Positions 52,268-62,468 of a stretch of DNA of 64,000 bases are shown here, in pieces. The position numbers and the translations under genes are program-made. This DNA comes from Azospirillaceae bacterium. GTDB lineage: Bacteria; Pseudomonadota; Alphaproteobacteria; Azospirillales; Azospirillaceae. The DNA lies in contig JARLIO010000076.1 of assembly GCA_031291675.1 (NCBI GenBank), positions 62,001 through 126,000 on the forward strand. The letters are read 5' to 3'. The notes below the pieces were generated by a model, which ran no database searches, was not told the origin of the DNA, and saw only the letters and a list, made by a program, of their open reading frames with translations. Numbering within the stretch: position 1 is the stretch's first letter; every line of letters begins with the position of its first letter.

Positions 52268-52570
52268 CTACTCTCCGGACTCCTCGGCGCGCTCGAACGC
52301 CGGCAACATGCCCAGGGCCTGCAGGTACAGGTCCAGCATGGTTTCCTGTTCGTCGCGCTCATCCTTGTCCATTTTCCGGATCCGGATGACCTGGCGCATG
52401 ATCCGGGTGTCGAAACCGGTGCCTTTGGCCTCGGCATAGACATCCTTGACGTCGTCCTGCAGCGCCTTGATCTCTTCCGTCAACCGCTCGATCCGCTCGA
52501 TATATTGTCGAAGATGGTCCCCGGCGATACCGCCAACATTGGCCGGTTGCTCGATTTGGTTGTCAGTCAT
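52268..52570 (-). CDS. gapR: GapR-type nucleoid-associated protein (DUF2312)
   Basis: 100 residues. The core [74 protein letters not shown] is the DUF2312/GapR coiled-coil fold. In Caulobacter, GapR forms a tetrameric clamp on overtwisted AT-rich DNA and helps gyrase and topoisomerase IV. ATG 52570 is the family start. Strong alphaproteobacterial marker. Confidence 0.95.
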   Translation of the reverse strand: MTDNQIEQPANVGGIAGDHLRQYIERIERLTEEIKALQDDVKDVYAEAKGTGFDTRIMRQVIRIRKMDKDERDEQETMLDLYLQALGMLPAFERAEESGE

Positions 52571-53002
52571 GGCGCGTCGCTCGAAAAAGGTCACTGACGT
52601 CGCGCCATGCCAGAGGACGGTTCACCCGAACCGGCACGCGCGAGCGTCTTTGGAGGCGGGACCTTATCGAGGCGGCGGCGCCGACGCAAGAGCCGCCGTA
52701 CCCGGGCGGCCGTTCTCATTTTGGCCGTCGGCCCGCGGGCTGCCGCCCGCACCCGCTCCCCCTCTATTTTGACAAAAACAAAGGGGTCTGGGCCATTGCC
52801 CCCGTTGGCTTTGGGCGAAAGCCCAACGGCGGCGGCCTTGGCCGCAGGAATGATGCGCCGGCATCGCGCCAGGGCCCGGAGGCGGCAGGCGATGACGATT
52901 GCGGATTGGAGAGACCGGGTGGCTGGACATCATGTGTTCGGATGCGCTATTCCGGCAGCAACGTTGAAAAGACAAAAATAACCTATCGTTCGAGTGAGAT
53001 TA
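52571..53002. other. Intergenic region containing repeat copy 2
   Basis: 432 bp between gapR and the diguanylate cyclase gene. It holds the dispersed repeat at 52712-52828 and, from about 52970, an AT-rich stretch (AGACAAAAATAACCTATCG) that may include the promoter of the diguanylate cyclase gene. No gene is supported. Confidence 0.5.
52712..52828. repeat. Dispersed intergenic repeat, copy 2
   Basis: Closely matches 24477-24610: GTTCTCATTTTGG, the GGCCCGCGGGCTGCCGCCC block, TATTTTGACAAAAACAAA and the TTGGGC-GAAA-GCCCAA hairpin. Compared with copy 1 it lacks about 17 bases in the middle, and the right-hand inverted repeat is absent. A compensating change keeps the internal GC hairpin (GGGC-CATT-GCCC). 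Confidence 0.65.
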
Positions 53003-54586
53003 ATGGCGCTTGATGCACCGATAATGTTTATTACGATTATCTTAATCTGTTTGACGCTTGCCTTTCCGGTGGCCGTCATGGGATGGCGCGATGACGGGGA
53101 TGGGTTGCGAACTTGGGCGATTGCTCTCTGCCTTCTCTCGGTTGGGGTATCACTCGTCGTATTTCGTGGACATGTTCCTGATTTCTTCTCAATAGTAGTT
53201 GCAAATACGATAATTTCTATTTCTCATTCGATGTTTTTGCGCACAATAAATATTTTTCTTGGCAAAAAGACGAACCTCTTGCAAGTGCTTTTACCGCCAA
53301 TCGTGATAGCGATAACGTTTACGGTGATGCGTGATGCCATGCTCGGTCGTATTATTATTGGTGGTGTCATTCTGTTCGTTCAGTTGCTGTTGGCTATAAT
53401 TTGCCTGTTGGATTTCAAATACGACTTTCCGCGTATTGGAAGAAATATCATTATATTTAGTGTGGTAGTGCTGCTGGTAAGGTCGTTGGCTAGGGTTCTA
53501 ACGGCACTAATATGGCCGTCAGAGTTGGCGAATATATTCGAATCGTCGCAAACGGTCACGATCATGTATTATTCAGGTTTCGTTTTATTGATCCTGATAT
53601 CGAATGGCTTTCTGATCATGGCCAAGGAGCGTTCCGACGAGCGTCTTCGCACTGTGGCGATGCGGGACAAATTAACAGGGTGTTGGAATCGTATCCGGAT
53701 CGAAGAAGTTGCGCAGCAGGAAATGGCGCGTCTCGACCGCTACGGTTACCCGGTGTCGCTGATCATGATCGACCTGGATCATTTCAAGGCCGTCAATGAT
53801 CAATATGGCCATGGTGCTGGCGACGCGATCCTGAGGGGCTTTGCCGATATCGCGCGGGAAACGTTACGCTCGACGGATGTGCTGGGGCGGTGGGGTGGTG
53901 AAGAGTTCATTGTCATTCTACCGTCGAGCAGTTTGCCCGAGGCCGTTCGTATTGCCGAAAGGATCCGTACGAATGTGGAGCGGCACCTGTTTTCGGGGAC
54001 CTGTCGCGTGACCGCCAGCCTGGGCGTTTCCGTGTGTCTGTCCACGGATAGCTGGGATGAATGGTTGGAGCGGGCCGACAGTGCCCTCTATCGTGCGAAA
54101 AACTCAGGGAGAAATCAGACGAAAACAGAGAGTATTGACATTGACTGCCTCGACATCGCGGGTATTGCGGGGTCTATTTCTCATATAAACTGGCAGGACG
54201 ATTATCAAACAGGTCATCATCTGATCGATTGTCAGCACAAGAGGATATTCGAAATATTGGGTGGCATTTTGAGCCTGCGCGAAGACGTAACGAATATCGC
54301 CGGGATCGTCGTGGAATTGAGATCGTTCCTGGATGTTATCGAGAATCATTTTTCTGACGAAGAAATGATATTGTCACAATATAACAATGAGTATATTGAT
54401 CATCATAAGAATATTCACAGGACGCTGATTCAAAGGACGCGCAGTAAAATCAACGACCTTGAAAACGGAAAGATCGGATTTGTTGACGTCATCAACTTCA
54501 TTAGTTATGAAGTTGTTGCGCAGCACATGTTGATTGAAGACCGCAAATGGCATCAGGATTTCGGCATGCAAGACACCGAGGCATGA
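53003..54586 (+). CDS. Membrane diguanylate cyclase with C-terminal bacteriohaemerythrin domain
   Basis: 527 residues. Residues 5-205 hold six or seven hydrophobic helices. The GGDEF domain spans about 215-370 with active site GGEEF (298-302) and an intact inhibitory RxxD site (RSTD, 289-292, five residues upstream). Residues 395-520 are a haemerythrin domain with His412, His449, Glu453, His468, His472, His508 and Asp513 in the di-iron ligand order. It should make cyclic di-GMP in response to oxygen or redox state. Start ATG 53003 is preferred; GTG 52994 is possible. The membrane part is AT-richer than the surrounding genes. Confidence 0.92.
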   Translation: MALDAPIMFITIILICLTLAFPVAVMGWRDDGDGLRTWAIALCLLSVGVSLVVFRGHVPDFFSIVVANTIISISHSMFLRTINIFLGKKTNLLQVLLPPIVIAITFTVMRDAMLGRIIIGGVILFVQLLLAIICLLDFKYDFPRIGRNIIIFSVVVLLVRSLARVLTALIWPSELANIFESSQTVTIMYYSGFVLLILISNGFLIMAKERSDERLRTVAMRDKLTGCWNRIRIEEVAQQEMARLDRYGYPVSLIMIDLDHFKAVNDQYGHGAGDAILRGFADIARETLRSTDVLGRWGGEEFIVILPSSSLPEAVRIAERIRTNVERHLFSGTCRVTASLGVSVCLSTDSWDEWLERADSALYRAKNSGRNQTKTESIDIDCLDIAGIAGSISHINWQDDYQTGHHLIDCQHKRIFEILGGILSLREDVTNIAGIVVELRSFLDVIENHFSDEEMILSQYNNEYIDHHKNIHRTLIQRTRSKINDLENGKIGFVDVINFISYEVVAQHMLIEDRKWHQDFGMQDTEA

Positions 54587-54614
54587 CCATCGCTGACGGC
54601 GGACGGGCCCGCCG

Positions 54615-55145
54615 TCACAGATGTTCCGTCAGACGCGGCATCAGTTCGACGAGGTTGCACGGGCGGTGACGGCTGTCGAGCTGAAAGCGCAGGATCTGTT
54701 CCCAGCCATCGCGGCAGGCACCGGGCGACCCGGGCAGGGCGAACAGATAGGTGCCGTTGGAAACGCCGCCGACAGCCCGCGACTGCATGGTCGAGGTGCC
54801 GATCTTGTCGTAGCTGATCCAGCGGAACAATTCGCCGAAGCCCTCGATCTTTTTCTCCAGCACCTGATTGAAGGCCTCGGGCGTGATGTCGCGCCCGGTG
54901 ACACCGGTTCCGCCGGTCGAAACCACGACGTCGATGGACGGATCGTCGATCCAGTGTCGCAATTGGGCGACAATGGCGTGCAGGTCGTCCTTGAGCAGAT
55001 GGCGTGCCGCCAATTGATGACCGTCGGCGGTCAGAAGCTCGACCAGGGTGTCGCCGGAGCGATCATCGGCCAGCGTGCGACTATCGGAGATCGTCAGGAT
55101 CGCGATGTTAACCGGAATGAAGCGGCGCGACGGGTCGATTGCCAT
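54615..55145 (-). CDS. moaB: Molybdenum cofactor biosynthesis protein MoaB
   Basis: 176 residues of the MoaB/MogA fold: [72 protein letters not shown]. It adenylylates or inserts metal during Moco synthesis. It stands alone here, away from modABC. ATG 55145 opens a short divergent-looking gap. Converges with the diguanylate cyclase gene. Confidence 0.94.
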   Translation of the reverse strand: MAIDPSRRFIPVNIAILTISDSRTLADDRSGDTLVELLTADGHQLAARHLLKDDLHAIVAQLRHWIDDPSIDVVVSTGGTGVTGRDITPEAFNQVLEKKIEGFGELFRWISYDKIGTSTMQSRAVGGVSNGTYLFALPGSPGACRDGWEQILRFQLDSRHRPCNLVELMPRLTEHL

Positions 55146-55211
55146 GTGTGATCTTCTCTTCGTAACCGCAATGTGGGGCCGGGCACCAACGTCTCCCGGG
55201 GTCGCTCGACC

Positions 55212-57710
55212 TTATCGGTCGTGCACGGCAACCTGGACCCGTTCGACATCATCCTGAAGCGACGTGATGTGGAGCAGAGTGCCGTCGGGCGTCGATGCCG
55301 TGACAGTGGTGGGCTTATAGACCGGCCATCTGTTCCGGGCAAGATCTGCCAGAGTCGGTGTCTCCTGGCCCAGGCGCTGACAATACATCCAGTAGTTGGT
55401 CAGCACCAGCTGCACGAAGCCCCGCGTCTCCCACGCGGGCAGGATCTCGATGAACAGCAAGGGATCGCGGGTCCGGATCACATCTTTCAGCCAATAGGAC
55501 AGATTGCCGGGGCCCGCATTATAGGCTGCCAGCATCATCACCATGTTGTTGGCGATCTGAGGCTGTTGGGCCAGATAGGCGATATAGCGTTGGCCCAGGG
55601 TGACGTTGGTTTCCGGGTCCAGCAGATCGCTGCTGGTGCCGCCCGCGCGGCCGCGGCCATTGCCGACGGAAAACGCGGTACTCGGGATCAATTGCATCAG
55701 GCCCAGGGCACCGCTTTCGCTGCGGGCGTTGGGCTCGAACCGGCTCTCCTGGCGCATCAAAGCGAACAGCAGCGCGGGATCGGTATTGGCGTCTTCGCGG
55801 GGCGCCCAGGGCGGCAGGGGAAACAGGGCGGCATCATAGGGCGTGCCATCCGGGTCGGTCATGGCGCCGCCCAGGCGCAGGGACAGGCGCGGCATCTTGC
55901 CGATGTCGGCCAGTGTCAGGATGGCCTGCTCAAGAGCCGGGTTCCCGGCGGGGTGCAGCCGGCGCAGCTCCCGTTCCGCCAGATCGCGTTGACCAATCTG
56001 GATCAGATGCACCGCACGCTGGCCCGCCGGCATGCGGGTGACGATACTCAGCTCACGGTCGGTGAGGGCCGGCAGCTCCCACCGGAAACGGGGTGTTTCG
56101 CCCAGTGACTGGGTGGCCAGCAAGCCGTAAAAGGTTCGGGGAAACCGGGCGGCCCGTTCCAGCCAGGTCCGGGCGTTGGCGTTGTGATGGGGCGGGCGAT
56201 CCAGCGCGCGCGCCGCCCAATAGGCGGCCGCGGCGGATTCCCAGGCGCCCTGATCGGGGTTTTCGGCGGCGATCTGGAAATGGTGGCCTGCGGCCTCGGC
56301 ATTGTCGAGATACCAATAAGCCAGCCCGGTGATCCAATGCGCCCGGGGCAGGACAGTTCCCGACCGCTCGGCACTGGCCCGGGCAAAAGCCAGGGCTTGG
56401 TGGGCCTGGCCGTGGTAGAGCAGGGCGGCTGCCACCTCGACGCGCGCCGTATCATAAGCGGTCTGGTCACTGAGGTTGGGGTTGAGCGGCGGGGCCAGCA
56501 TGCGGACGCCGGCGCCCACGCCGTCGCGCTGCAGCACCGCGTCAATCAGCCGGACCGCGGTGGCAATCGCTGTGGATTGATGGGCGCCCCGCGATTGCTG
56601 GCGCGCCGGACGCACATCAAGCCTTGGATCAAAGCTGTAGCCGTCGTCGAGAAAATCATCGGCCGCAACCGGTTCGGGCGGCTTGCGGGCGCCGGGCGGC
56701 AATTGCCGGATCGCCAAGGCGTAAACCCGCTCCGCGCCCGCCAGATCGCGGTAGTGGCTCAGCCAGGCCTGCAGCTCGTCGGCGCTGGCCTTGTAACCCG
56801 TCGTTGCCAGATAGCGCTGCATCAGCACATAGCCGATCAGGCTGGAATTCTTGATCGCCGGGATTTCCCGATCTGCGCTTTCGATATCACCGCGGTTTTG
56901 AAGTTCGAAGATCCGGTGATAGCGGCTTGCATCCTCCTCCGCCAGAAGCATGGGCGCGTTGTCATCGTTGCGCGACAACGCGGTGTTTGCCGATGCGGCG
57001 TGCCCGGCCGTGTCAGGTCGCACCTCGAAGTGCGGCGGTTCCACGGGGGCGATCGCAAGCGGGGCCGGCTGGGGCGAGAACGGATCATCGCCGGCCGCCG
57101 ATATCGCCGTGACCCCGTGATGGGGCTCGTCGTTGCCCATCGCGGGGTTGCGCTCGCGCGCTGGTCCGGGGGGCGGTGCGGGATCCGCGTCGGTTCCGGG
57201 GGCTGTCGCTGCTCCGGGAACCCGGTCGGAAAGGAAAACGACGTTCGAGGCCAGGCGCGCCGTGGTGGCGATCGGGCCGGTGGCCCAGGGCGTGGTTATC
57301 GGGCCGGTGGCCCGGGGCGTGGTTTTGGTGTCGCCGCCGCCGACGATCGGTTCGGTCCCGGCAGGGCCGACCACCAGCGTCGTGTCGTCCAGCAGCCTTT
57401 GGCGCAGCGGTCGATTGCCATCGGCAACCAGCAGCAACCGGGCAGTCGCCTGATTGTCATTGGCGATGTGTTGGATGGCCAGGATCCCGGTCGCACGCCA
57501 CGGTGTCGGCAACAGCAGTTGCCGATTCACTGAACTCTCCCCGCCGCTCAAGCCGAAACCCGGCTGCCAGTGAGTTCTGGTCACCTGCTGCGCCGTACTG
57601 GGGGTTATGACGAAAGAACAGCCCAGTATTACAAATGGCGTAATCAGAGTGCCGAGTAGGGTTCTGCGAAACATCCGTAGCGGACGAACGCTCAAGCCTG
57701 CCTTGCCCAT
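55212..57710 (-). CDS. Soluble lytic murein transglycosylase, Slt-type
   Basis: About 832 residues. N-terminal signal peptide, a Pro/Ala/Asp-rich linker (about 130-215), a helical Slt U-domain (tetratricopeptide-like) to about 620, and a C-terminal lysozyme-like domain: ALMRQESRF (catalytic Glu), SGALGLMQLIPSTA, NVTLGQRYIAYL, AAYNAGPGNLSYW and ETRGFVQLVLTNYWMY. Cleaves peptidoglycan with 1,6-anhydroMurNAc formation. Start ATG 57710 is a compromise: ATG 57674 gives a cleaner signal peptide, ATG 57728 is also in frame. Confidence 0.9.
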   Translation of the reverse strand: MGKAGLSVRPLRMFRRTLLGTLITPFVILGCSFVITPSTAQQVTRTHWQPGFGLSGGESSVNRQLLLPTPWRATGILAIQHIANDNQATARLLLVADGNRPLRQRLLDDTTLVVGPAGTEPIVGGGDTKTTPRATGPITTPWATGPIATTARLASNVVFLSDRVPGAATAPGTDADPAPPPGPARERNPAMGNDEPHHGVTAISAAGDDPFSPQPAPLAIAPVEPPHFEVRPDTAGHAASANTALSRNDDNAPMLLAEEDASRYHRIFELQNRGDIESADREIPAIKNSSLIGYVLMQRYLATTGYKASADELQAWLSHYRDLAGAERVYALAIRQLPPGARKPPEPVAADDFLDDGYSFDPRLDVRPARQQSRGAHQSTAIATAVRLIDAVLQRDGVGAGVRMLAPPLNPNLSDQTAYDTARVEVAAALLYHGQAHQALAFARASAERSGTVLPRAHWITGLAYWYLDNAEAAGHHFQIAAENPDQGAWESAAAAYWAARALDRPPHHNANARTWLERAARFPRTFYGLLATQSLGETPRFRWELPALTDRELSIVTRMPAGQRAVHLIQIGQRDLAERELRRLHPAGNPALEQAILTLADIGKMPRLSLRLGGAMTDPDGTPYDAALFPLPPWAPREDANTDPALLFALMRQESRFEPNARSESGALGLMQLIPSTAFSVGNGRGRAGGTSSDLLDPETNVTLGQRYIAYLAQQPQIANNMVMMLAAYNAGPGNLSYWLKDVIRTRDPLLFIEILPAWETRGFVQLVLTNYWMYCQRLGQETPTLADLARNRWPVYKPTTVTASTPDGTLLHITSLQDDVERVQVAVHDR

Positions 57711-57816
57711 GGCTCGTCCATATGCCATTGCCGGGGCAAAATGCAAGGTTAGAACGTCACCAAATTTTGACTAAAAAGAACGATATTCTATAAGAGGTTG
57801 AGAAATAAGGAACTTA

Positions 57817-58665
57817 TTAGATAAATTTTGCCTTAAATTTCAGCCAGTCGCACCAGGCGTCTCGTTTCTGCAACGGCGAGCGCAGCAGGTAGGCGGGATG
57901 GTAGGTCGGCAGGGCCGGAATGGTATGTCCCAGTCCAGTTGCCGTGTAGTCGAACCATTTTCCGCGGATTCTGGTAATTCCCTCGTTGCGGCCGAGTATG
58001 GTCTTTGCCGCGGTGCCGCCAAGTAAAATCAATACTTTGGGATTCACCAGCTCGATATGGCGGGCGACGAAGGGCAGACAGGTCGCCACCTCCGCCGGCG
58101 TCGGGCTGCGATTGCCCGGCGGCCGCCAGGGCAGGATATTGGTGATGTAGACCCGATCCCGGTCCAGCCCGACTCGCGTCAGGATGAGGTCGAGCAGTTT
58201 TCCGCTGGCTCCGACGAACGGTTTGCCCTGGCGATCCTCGTCTTCTCCGGGGGCCTCTCCGATCAGCATGATGCCGGAGTCCGGATTGCCGTCGCCAAAC
58301 ACCAGATTCATCGCGGTGAATTTGAGGGGACAGTCATTGAAACCGGCGATCGTCTGTGCCAGCGCCTCCAGCGACGGGGCTTGCGCCGCGGCGCTGCGCG
58401 CGTGGCCCTCGATTGCCGCAGGGCCCAGCAAAGGCGGGGGTGGCGCCGCGATCGCCGGTCCGCCCTGCCAGGGCTCCGGAACTTTCGCGGCCCGGGGCTG
58501 CGGCGTCTCCGGGTTTGTGGGCGCACGCAGACCCCGCACCGGCGCACGCAGCGATGGCACCGGCGTGACCTGGGTCCAATCGGTGGGGGTCTCGGCAATC
58601 ACCTCGTCGGCGCCCGCGTCCAGGTGCCAGCGTAGCGCGTCGAGGGGGGCAATCGAATCGGGCAT
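57817..58665 (-). CDS. Uracil-DNA glycosylase, family 4-like (alphaproteobacterial type)
   Basis: 282 residues. Motifs: [55 protein letters not shown], and [20 protein letters not shown]. The N-terminal 100 residues are Pro-rich. Only two of the four Cys expected for the family 4 iron-sulfur cluster are recognisable (in NDCPLK and ATCLPF), so the cluster may be absent, as in many alphaproteobacterial members. ATG 58665 is used; GTG 58692 is an alternative. It removes uracil from DNA. Confidence 0.88.
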   Translation of the reverse strand: MPDSIAPLDALRWHLDAGADEVIAETPTDWTQVTPVPSLRAPVRGLRAPTNPETPQPRAAKVPEPWQGGPAIAAPPPPLLGPAAIEGHARSAAAQAPSLEALAQTIAGFNDCPLKFTAMNLVFGDGNPDSGIMLIGEAPGEDEDRQGKPFVGASGKLLDLILTRVGLDRDRVYITNILPWRPPGNRSPTPAEVATCLPFVARHIELVNPKVLILLGGTAAKTILGRNEGITRIRGKWFDYTATGLGHTIPALPTYHPAYLLRSPLQKRDAWCDWLKFKAKFI

Positions 58666-58939
58666 CGCTTCGGGCCGAATTTTCGTGTTCACCTTAAGTT
58701 CCGATCTTCAGTCCGCCATCCCGGGGCTCGCTGTCAATGGACGTGTGCGAATCGGGTTGCCATGATGGTGCCCGCCCCTGCCCGTCGGGCACAACTCTGT
58801 GCTGGTCTCGGCGCGGCACGCCGCCTATCTTTGCCGGGCCGCGCCGAAAAAAAGACAAGCCAGACCGGGAATTCGCGGGAACAACAGGATACGGGGACAC
58901 GACAATAGAGACGTTCCCCCAGGATGCCAAGACGGGGTG

Positions 58940-60583
58940 ATGGTCATAATGGAACGCGAAAGCATGGAGTACGACGTTGTGATCGTCGGTGCCGGACCGT
59001 CGGGGCTGGCGGCGGCGATCAGAATACGCCAACAGGCCGTTGCCCGGGGGCATGATGTGTCGGTCTGCGTCATCGAAAAAGGGTCCGAGGTTGGCGCGCA
59101 TCTCCTGTCGGGCGCGGTGTTTGAGGTCCGCGCGCTGGATGAGCTGATTCCGGATTGGCAGGATCGCGGCGCACCGCTGCACACCCGCGCAACCGACGAT
59201 GAGTTCCTGTTCCTGACCGAACGCCGGCGTTTCCGGCTGCCGACGCCGCCACAGATGCGTAACCATGGCAATTATATCATCAGCCTGGGCAGCCTGGCGC
59301 GATGGCTGGCACAACAGGCCGAGGCCCTGGGCGTCGAGATCTATCCCGGCTTTGCCGCGGCGGCGGTATTGTATGATGAGCAGGGCGCGGTCCGTGGCGT
59401 CGCGACCGGTGACATGGGCATTGGCAAGGACGGCAAGCCGACCGCCGGTTTTACCCCGGGCGTCGAACTTCATGCGCAACAGACGATCTTTGCCGAGGGC
59501 TGCCGCGGTTCGCTGACCAAGACGCTGTTTGAACGCTTCGCCTTGCGCGACGGCGTTTCGCCGCAGACCTATGGTCTGGGCATCAAGGAGCTGTGGGAGA
59601 TCGATCCGGCGCACCATCGCCAGGGCCATACGACCCACACGATCGGCTGGCCGCTGGACCGACACACCTATGGCGGATCCTGGATCTATCATATGGAGAA
59701 CAATCAGATTTCGGTTGGTCTCGTGGTCGGTCTCGACTACGCCAACCCGTTCCTGTCGCCCTTCGAGGAGTTCCAGCGTTTCAAGCAGCATCCGGCGCTG
59801 CGCCCGTTGTTTGCCGCGGGCCGGCGCATCGCCTATGGCGCGCGTGCGCTGAGCGAAGGGGGCTTGCAGTCGATCCCCAAGCTGACCTTTCCCGGAGGTT
59901 GCATCGTGGGTGATTCTGCCGGATTTCTCAATGTTCCCAAGATAAAGGGTAATCATACCGCGATAAAATCGGGGATCGTCGCCGCGGAAGCGATTTTTGA
60001 TCATCTTGTTGCCGGCAGGGGGCGTGAGGAGGTCAGCGCCTATCCGGCCGCGCTCAAACAGAGCTGGGTCTGGGATGAATTGTCCCGCGTCCGCAATATT
60101 CGCCCGGCCTTTCGTTTCGGGCTCTGGGGCGCCTTGGCCTATTCCGCGGTTGAGACCTATGTGCTGAAGGGCCGGGCGCCCTGGACGATGGGGCATCGCG
60201 CCGATCATCTGGCGCTGAAGCCCGCCGCTGAGGCCCGGCGGATCGACTATCCGAAGCCCGACGGCGTGGTCAGTTTCGATCGCTTGAGTTCGGTTTACCT
60301 CGCAAATACCAATCACGAGGAAAATCAGCCGCCGCATCTGCAAATAAAGGATGCGACGATCCCGATCACGGTCAATCTGGCACGCTATGATGCGCCGGAA
60401 CAGCGCTATTGCCCGGCCGGCGTCTACGAGATTGTGCGCGACGCCGACGGCCGTTCGCCGCGCCTTCAGATCAACGCCCAGAACTGCGTGCACTGCAAGA
60501 GCTGCGATATCAAGGATCCGACCCAGAACATCAATTGGGTTGTGCCCGAGGGTGGCGGCGGACCGAACTATCCCAATATGTGA
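58940..60583 (+). CDS. etfD: Electron transfer flavoprotein-ubiquinone oxidoreductase
   Basis: 547 residues, the usual ETF-QO length. FAD-binding VVIVGAGPSGLAAAIRIRQ at the N-terminus, GAHLLSGAVFEVRAL, GCRGSLTK, GGLQSIPKLTFPGG, GDSAGFLNVPKIKGNHTAIKSG, and a C-terminal ferredoxin-like 4Fe-4S site YCPAGVYEI ... NCVHCKSCDIKDPTQNI, ending GGGGPNYPNM. It moves electrons from ETF (fatty acid and amino acid oxidation) to ubiquinone at the membrane. ATG 58940 preferred; ATG 58949 possible. Confidence 0.96.
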   Translation: MVIMERESMEYDVVIVGAGPSGLAAAIRIRQQAVARGHDVSVCVIEKGSEVGAHLLSGAVFEVRALDELIPDWQDRGAPLHTRATDDEFLFLTERRRFRLPTPPQMRNHGNYIISLGSLARWLAQQAEALGVEIYPGFAAAAVLYDEQGAVRGVATGDMGIGKDGKPTAGFTPGVELHAQQTIFAEGCRGSLTKTLFERFALRDGVSPQTYGLGIKELWEIDPAHHRQGHTTHTIGWPLDRHTYGGSWIYHMENNQISVGLVVGLDYANPFLSPFEEFQRFKQHPALRPLFAAGRRIAYGARALSEGGLQSIPKLTFPGGCIVGDSAGFLNVPKIKGNHTAIKSGIVAAEAIFDHLVAGRGREEVSAYPAALKQSWVWDELSRVRNIRPAFRFGLWGALAYSAVETYVLKGRAPWTMGHRADHLALKPAAEARRIDYPKPDGVVSFDRLSSVYLANTNHEENQPPHLQIKDATIPITVNLARYDAPEQRYCPAGVYEIVRDADGRSPRLQINAQNCVHCKSCDIKDPTQNINWVVPEGGGGPNYPNM

Positions 60584-60686
60584 CAGGCCCAATAGGTGAC
60601 GGGCCCCGGATGGGATCGGTGACGGATACGCCGGGGCCCGGGTGATGGTGCCGATCGCGTTGCCCGCGACGGAAATGTTTGCTGTG

Positions 60687-62459
60687 ATGGACAAGGCGAT
60701 GGATGAACGGTGGCGCAAGGTTATGTGGCGGCAATTGGTCTTGGCGGGTGCGGTGCTGGTCGGGTCGGTCGGCGCCACGGTTGCCGATGATCTCGGGACG
60801 GCCCAAACAGCAGCCGCGCCAGGGGCGACCCCGGCCGCGAATACGTTGCCCCTGACGGGGGTCGGCAGCTACCTTGCGGCCCGATTTGCCGAACATGCTG
60901 AGGACCCGGTGGCGGCGCTGCAGTTCCTGACCCGGGCTTTGGCCGACAGTCCGACCGATCCGTCGCTGCTGGGTACACAATTTGCCCTGCTGCTGGACGA
61001 TGGCCGCACCGACGAGGCGTTGGCGCTGGCCGACCGGGTCACGGGTACCGGGCCTGAACAAATGGTTGCCGTCGTTCTGTTGGCGGCTGCCGACGTCGCC
61101 GCCGGGCGTGATGACGCCGCGGTGGCGCGTCTGACGGCGCTTCCCCGCGATGGCCTGGGGCAGCATCTGGTGCCCTTGATGCTGGCGTGGGCGCAGGCGG
61201 CCGGCAAGCACAATACCGAGGCGCAGGCTGCCCTGGAGCAGGTGGGGACGGAGCCCGGGTTTGTCGTCTTGCGCGCTTTACACAGCGGTATGATTGCGGA
61301 GGTGGCCGGGGACCGGGCCGCCGCCGATCAGGCCTACCAGTCGGCGCTGAGACCGGAGCCGTCGCTTCGGGTCGTGGAGGCGGTCGCCGCCTATGATCGC
61401 CGCACCGGGCGGACCGAACTGGCGCGTCAGGTTTATGACAGCTTCGGGGCTGACCATGACCGTGGCCTGCTGGCGATGGATCTCGATGCCTCGCCTCCGC
61501 CACCACCACCACCGCCTCTGACGGCACGCCAGGGCATGGCCTTCGCCCTCTATGATATTGCCAGCGCCTTGAGCCAGGAAGAGGTCCCGGGCCTGGCGAT
61601 GCTGTACGCCCGCGTCGGTCTGTTCCTGTCACCCGACCTGGATCTGTGTCAGTTGCTGGTGGGTGATATCCTGGCGGCGCGCGGTCGCGATGACGAGGCC
61701 CTGGCCGCCTATCGCAAGGTCGGTGGCGATGCCGGGACCCGGCACAATGGCATTGCCTGGCTGGCGGTGCTGCGGCAGGTTGACGAGTTGAAGAGACTGG
61801 ATCGGCTTCCCGATGCGATCGAACTGCTGCGAACCCTGGTTGCCCAGCGTCCCGAGCGTACCGACTCGATGCTTGAACTCGGGGAGACCTACCGCGATGC
61901 CAACCGTTATGACGAAGCGATCGCGACCTTCCAGAAGGCAATCACGCAGGCGGCGAAAACCGGATCAACGCCGTGGACCCTGTTTTATGCCCGTGGGCTG
62001 ACCTACGACAAGATGGGCGACTGGGCCAGGGCCGAGCCGGATCTTGTCAAGGCCGCCGAGCTCAATCCCGAGCAGCCCTTTCTCCTCAACTATCTCGGTT
62101 ATTCCTGGGTCGATCGCGGGATCAAACTTGACCAGGCGCGCAAGCTGATCGAGCGTGCGGTTGCGCTGCGTCCCGACGATGGCTTCATTATCGACAGTCT
62201 CGGCTGGGCACTCTACAGGCAGGGCGATTTCAACGGTGCCCTGGGACAGCTTGAAAAAGCGGTTCAGCTCAAGCCGCTGGATCCGACGCTCAACGAACAT
62301 CTCGGCGATGTCTACTGGCAGCTTGGACGTCATCGCGAAGCTCGTTATCAATGGCAACGCGCCCTTAAGGAATCTGACGATAAAAAGCAGATCGGCGTGC
62401 TGCAAACCAAGCTCGATCAGGGTTTGCCGAAACGGCAGACCGCCGGTACGCTCAACTGA
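60687..62459 (+). CDS. Exported TPR-repeat protein
   Basis: About 590 residues. A signal peptide or anchor near residues 14-33 is followed by many tetratricopeptide repeats over the whole length, clearest at AAGKHNTEAQAALEQV and, in the second half, DEALAAYRKVGGD, NRYDEAIATFQKAI, GDWARAEPDLVKAAEL, GDFNGALGQLEKAVQL and GRHREARYQWQRAL. A run of eight prolines breaks the middle (about residue 270). It sits between etfD and ispE, a synteny common in alphaproteobacteria, but its partner is unknown. Start is uncertain (60645, 60675 and 60687 are in frame). Confidence 0.85.
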   Translation: MDKAMDERWRKVMWRQLVLAGAVLVGSVGATVADDLGTAQTAAAPGATPAANTLPLTGVGSYLAARFAEHAEDPVAALQFLTRALADSPTDPSLLGTQFALLLDDGRTDEALALADRVTGTGPEQMVAVVLLAAADVAAGRDDAAVARLTALPRDGLGQHLVPLMLAWAQAAGKHNTEAQAALEQVGTEPGFVVLRALHSGMIAEVAGDRAAADQAYQSALRPEPSLRVVEAVAAYDRRTGRTELARQVYDSFGADHDRGLLAMDLDASPPPPPPPPLTARQGMAFALYDIASALSQEEVPGLAMLYARVGLFLSPDLDLCQLLVGDILAARGRDDEALAAYRKVGGDAGTRHNGIAWLAVLRQVDELKRLDRLPDAIELLRTLVAQRPERTDSMLELGETYRDANRYDEAIATFQKAITQAAKTGSTPWTLFYARGLTYDKMGDWARAEPDLVKAAELNPEQPFLLNYLGYSWVDRGIKLDQARKLIERAVALRPDDGFIIDSLGWALYRQGDFNGALGQLEKAVQLKPLDPTLNEHLGDVYWQLGRHREARYQWQRALKESDDKKQIGVLQTKLDQGLPKRQTAGTLN

Positions 62460-62468
62460 CTTTGTTGT

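Noticed and set aside
58694-60778. Minus-strand open frame of 694 codons
   Set aside because: Antisense to ETF-ubiquinone oxidoreductase, which has full-length motif support.
61495-61520. CCACCACCACCACC run as a possible simple repeat or recombination site
   Set aside because: It encodes the proline run of the TPR protein in frame and has no further copies nearby.
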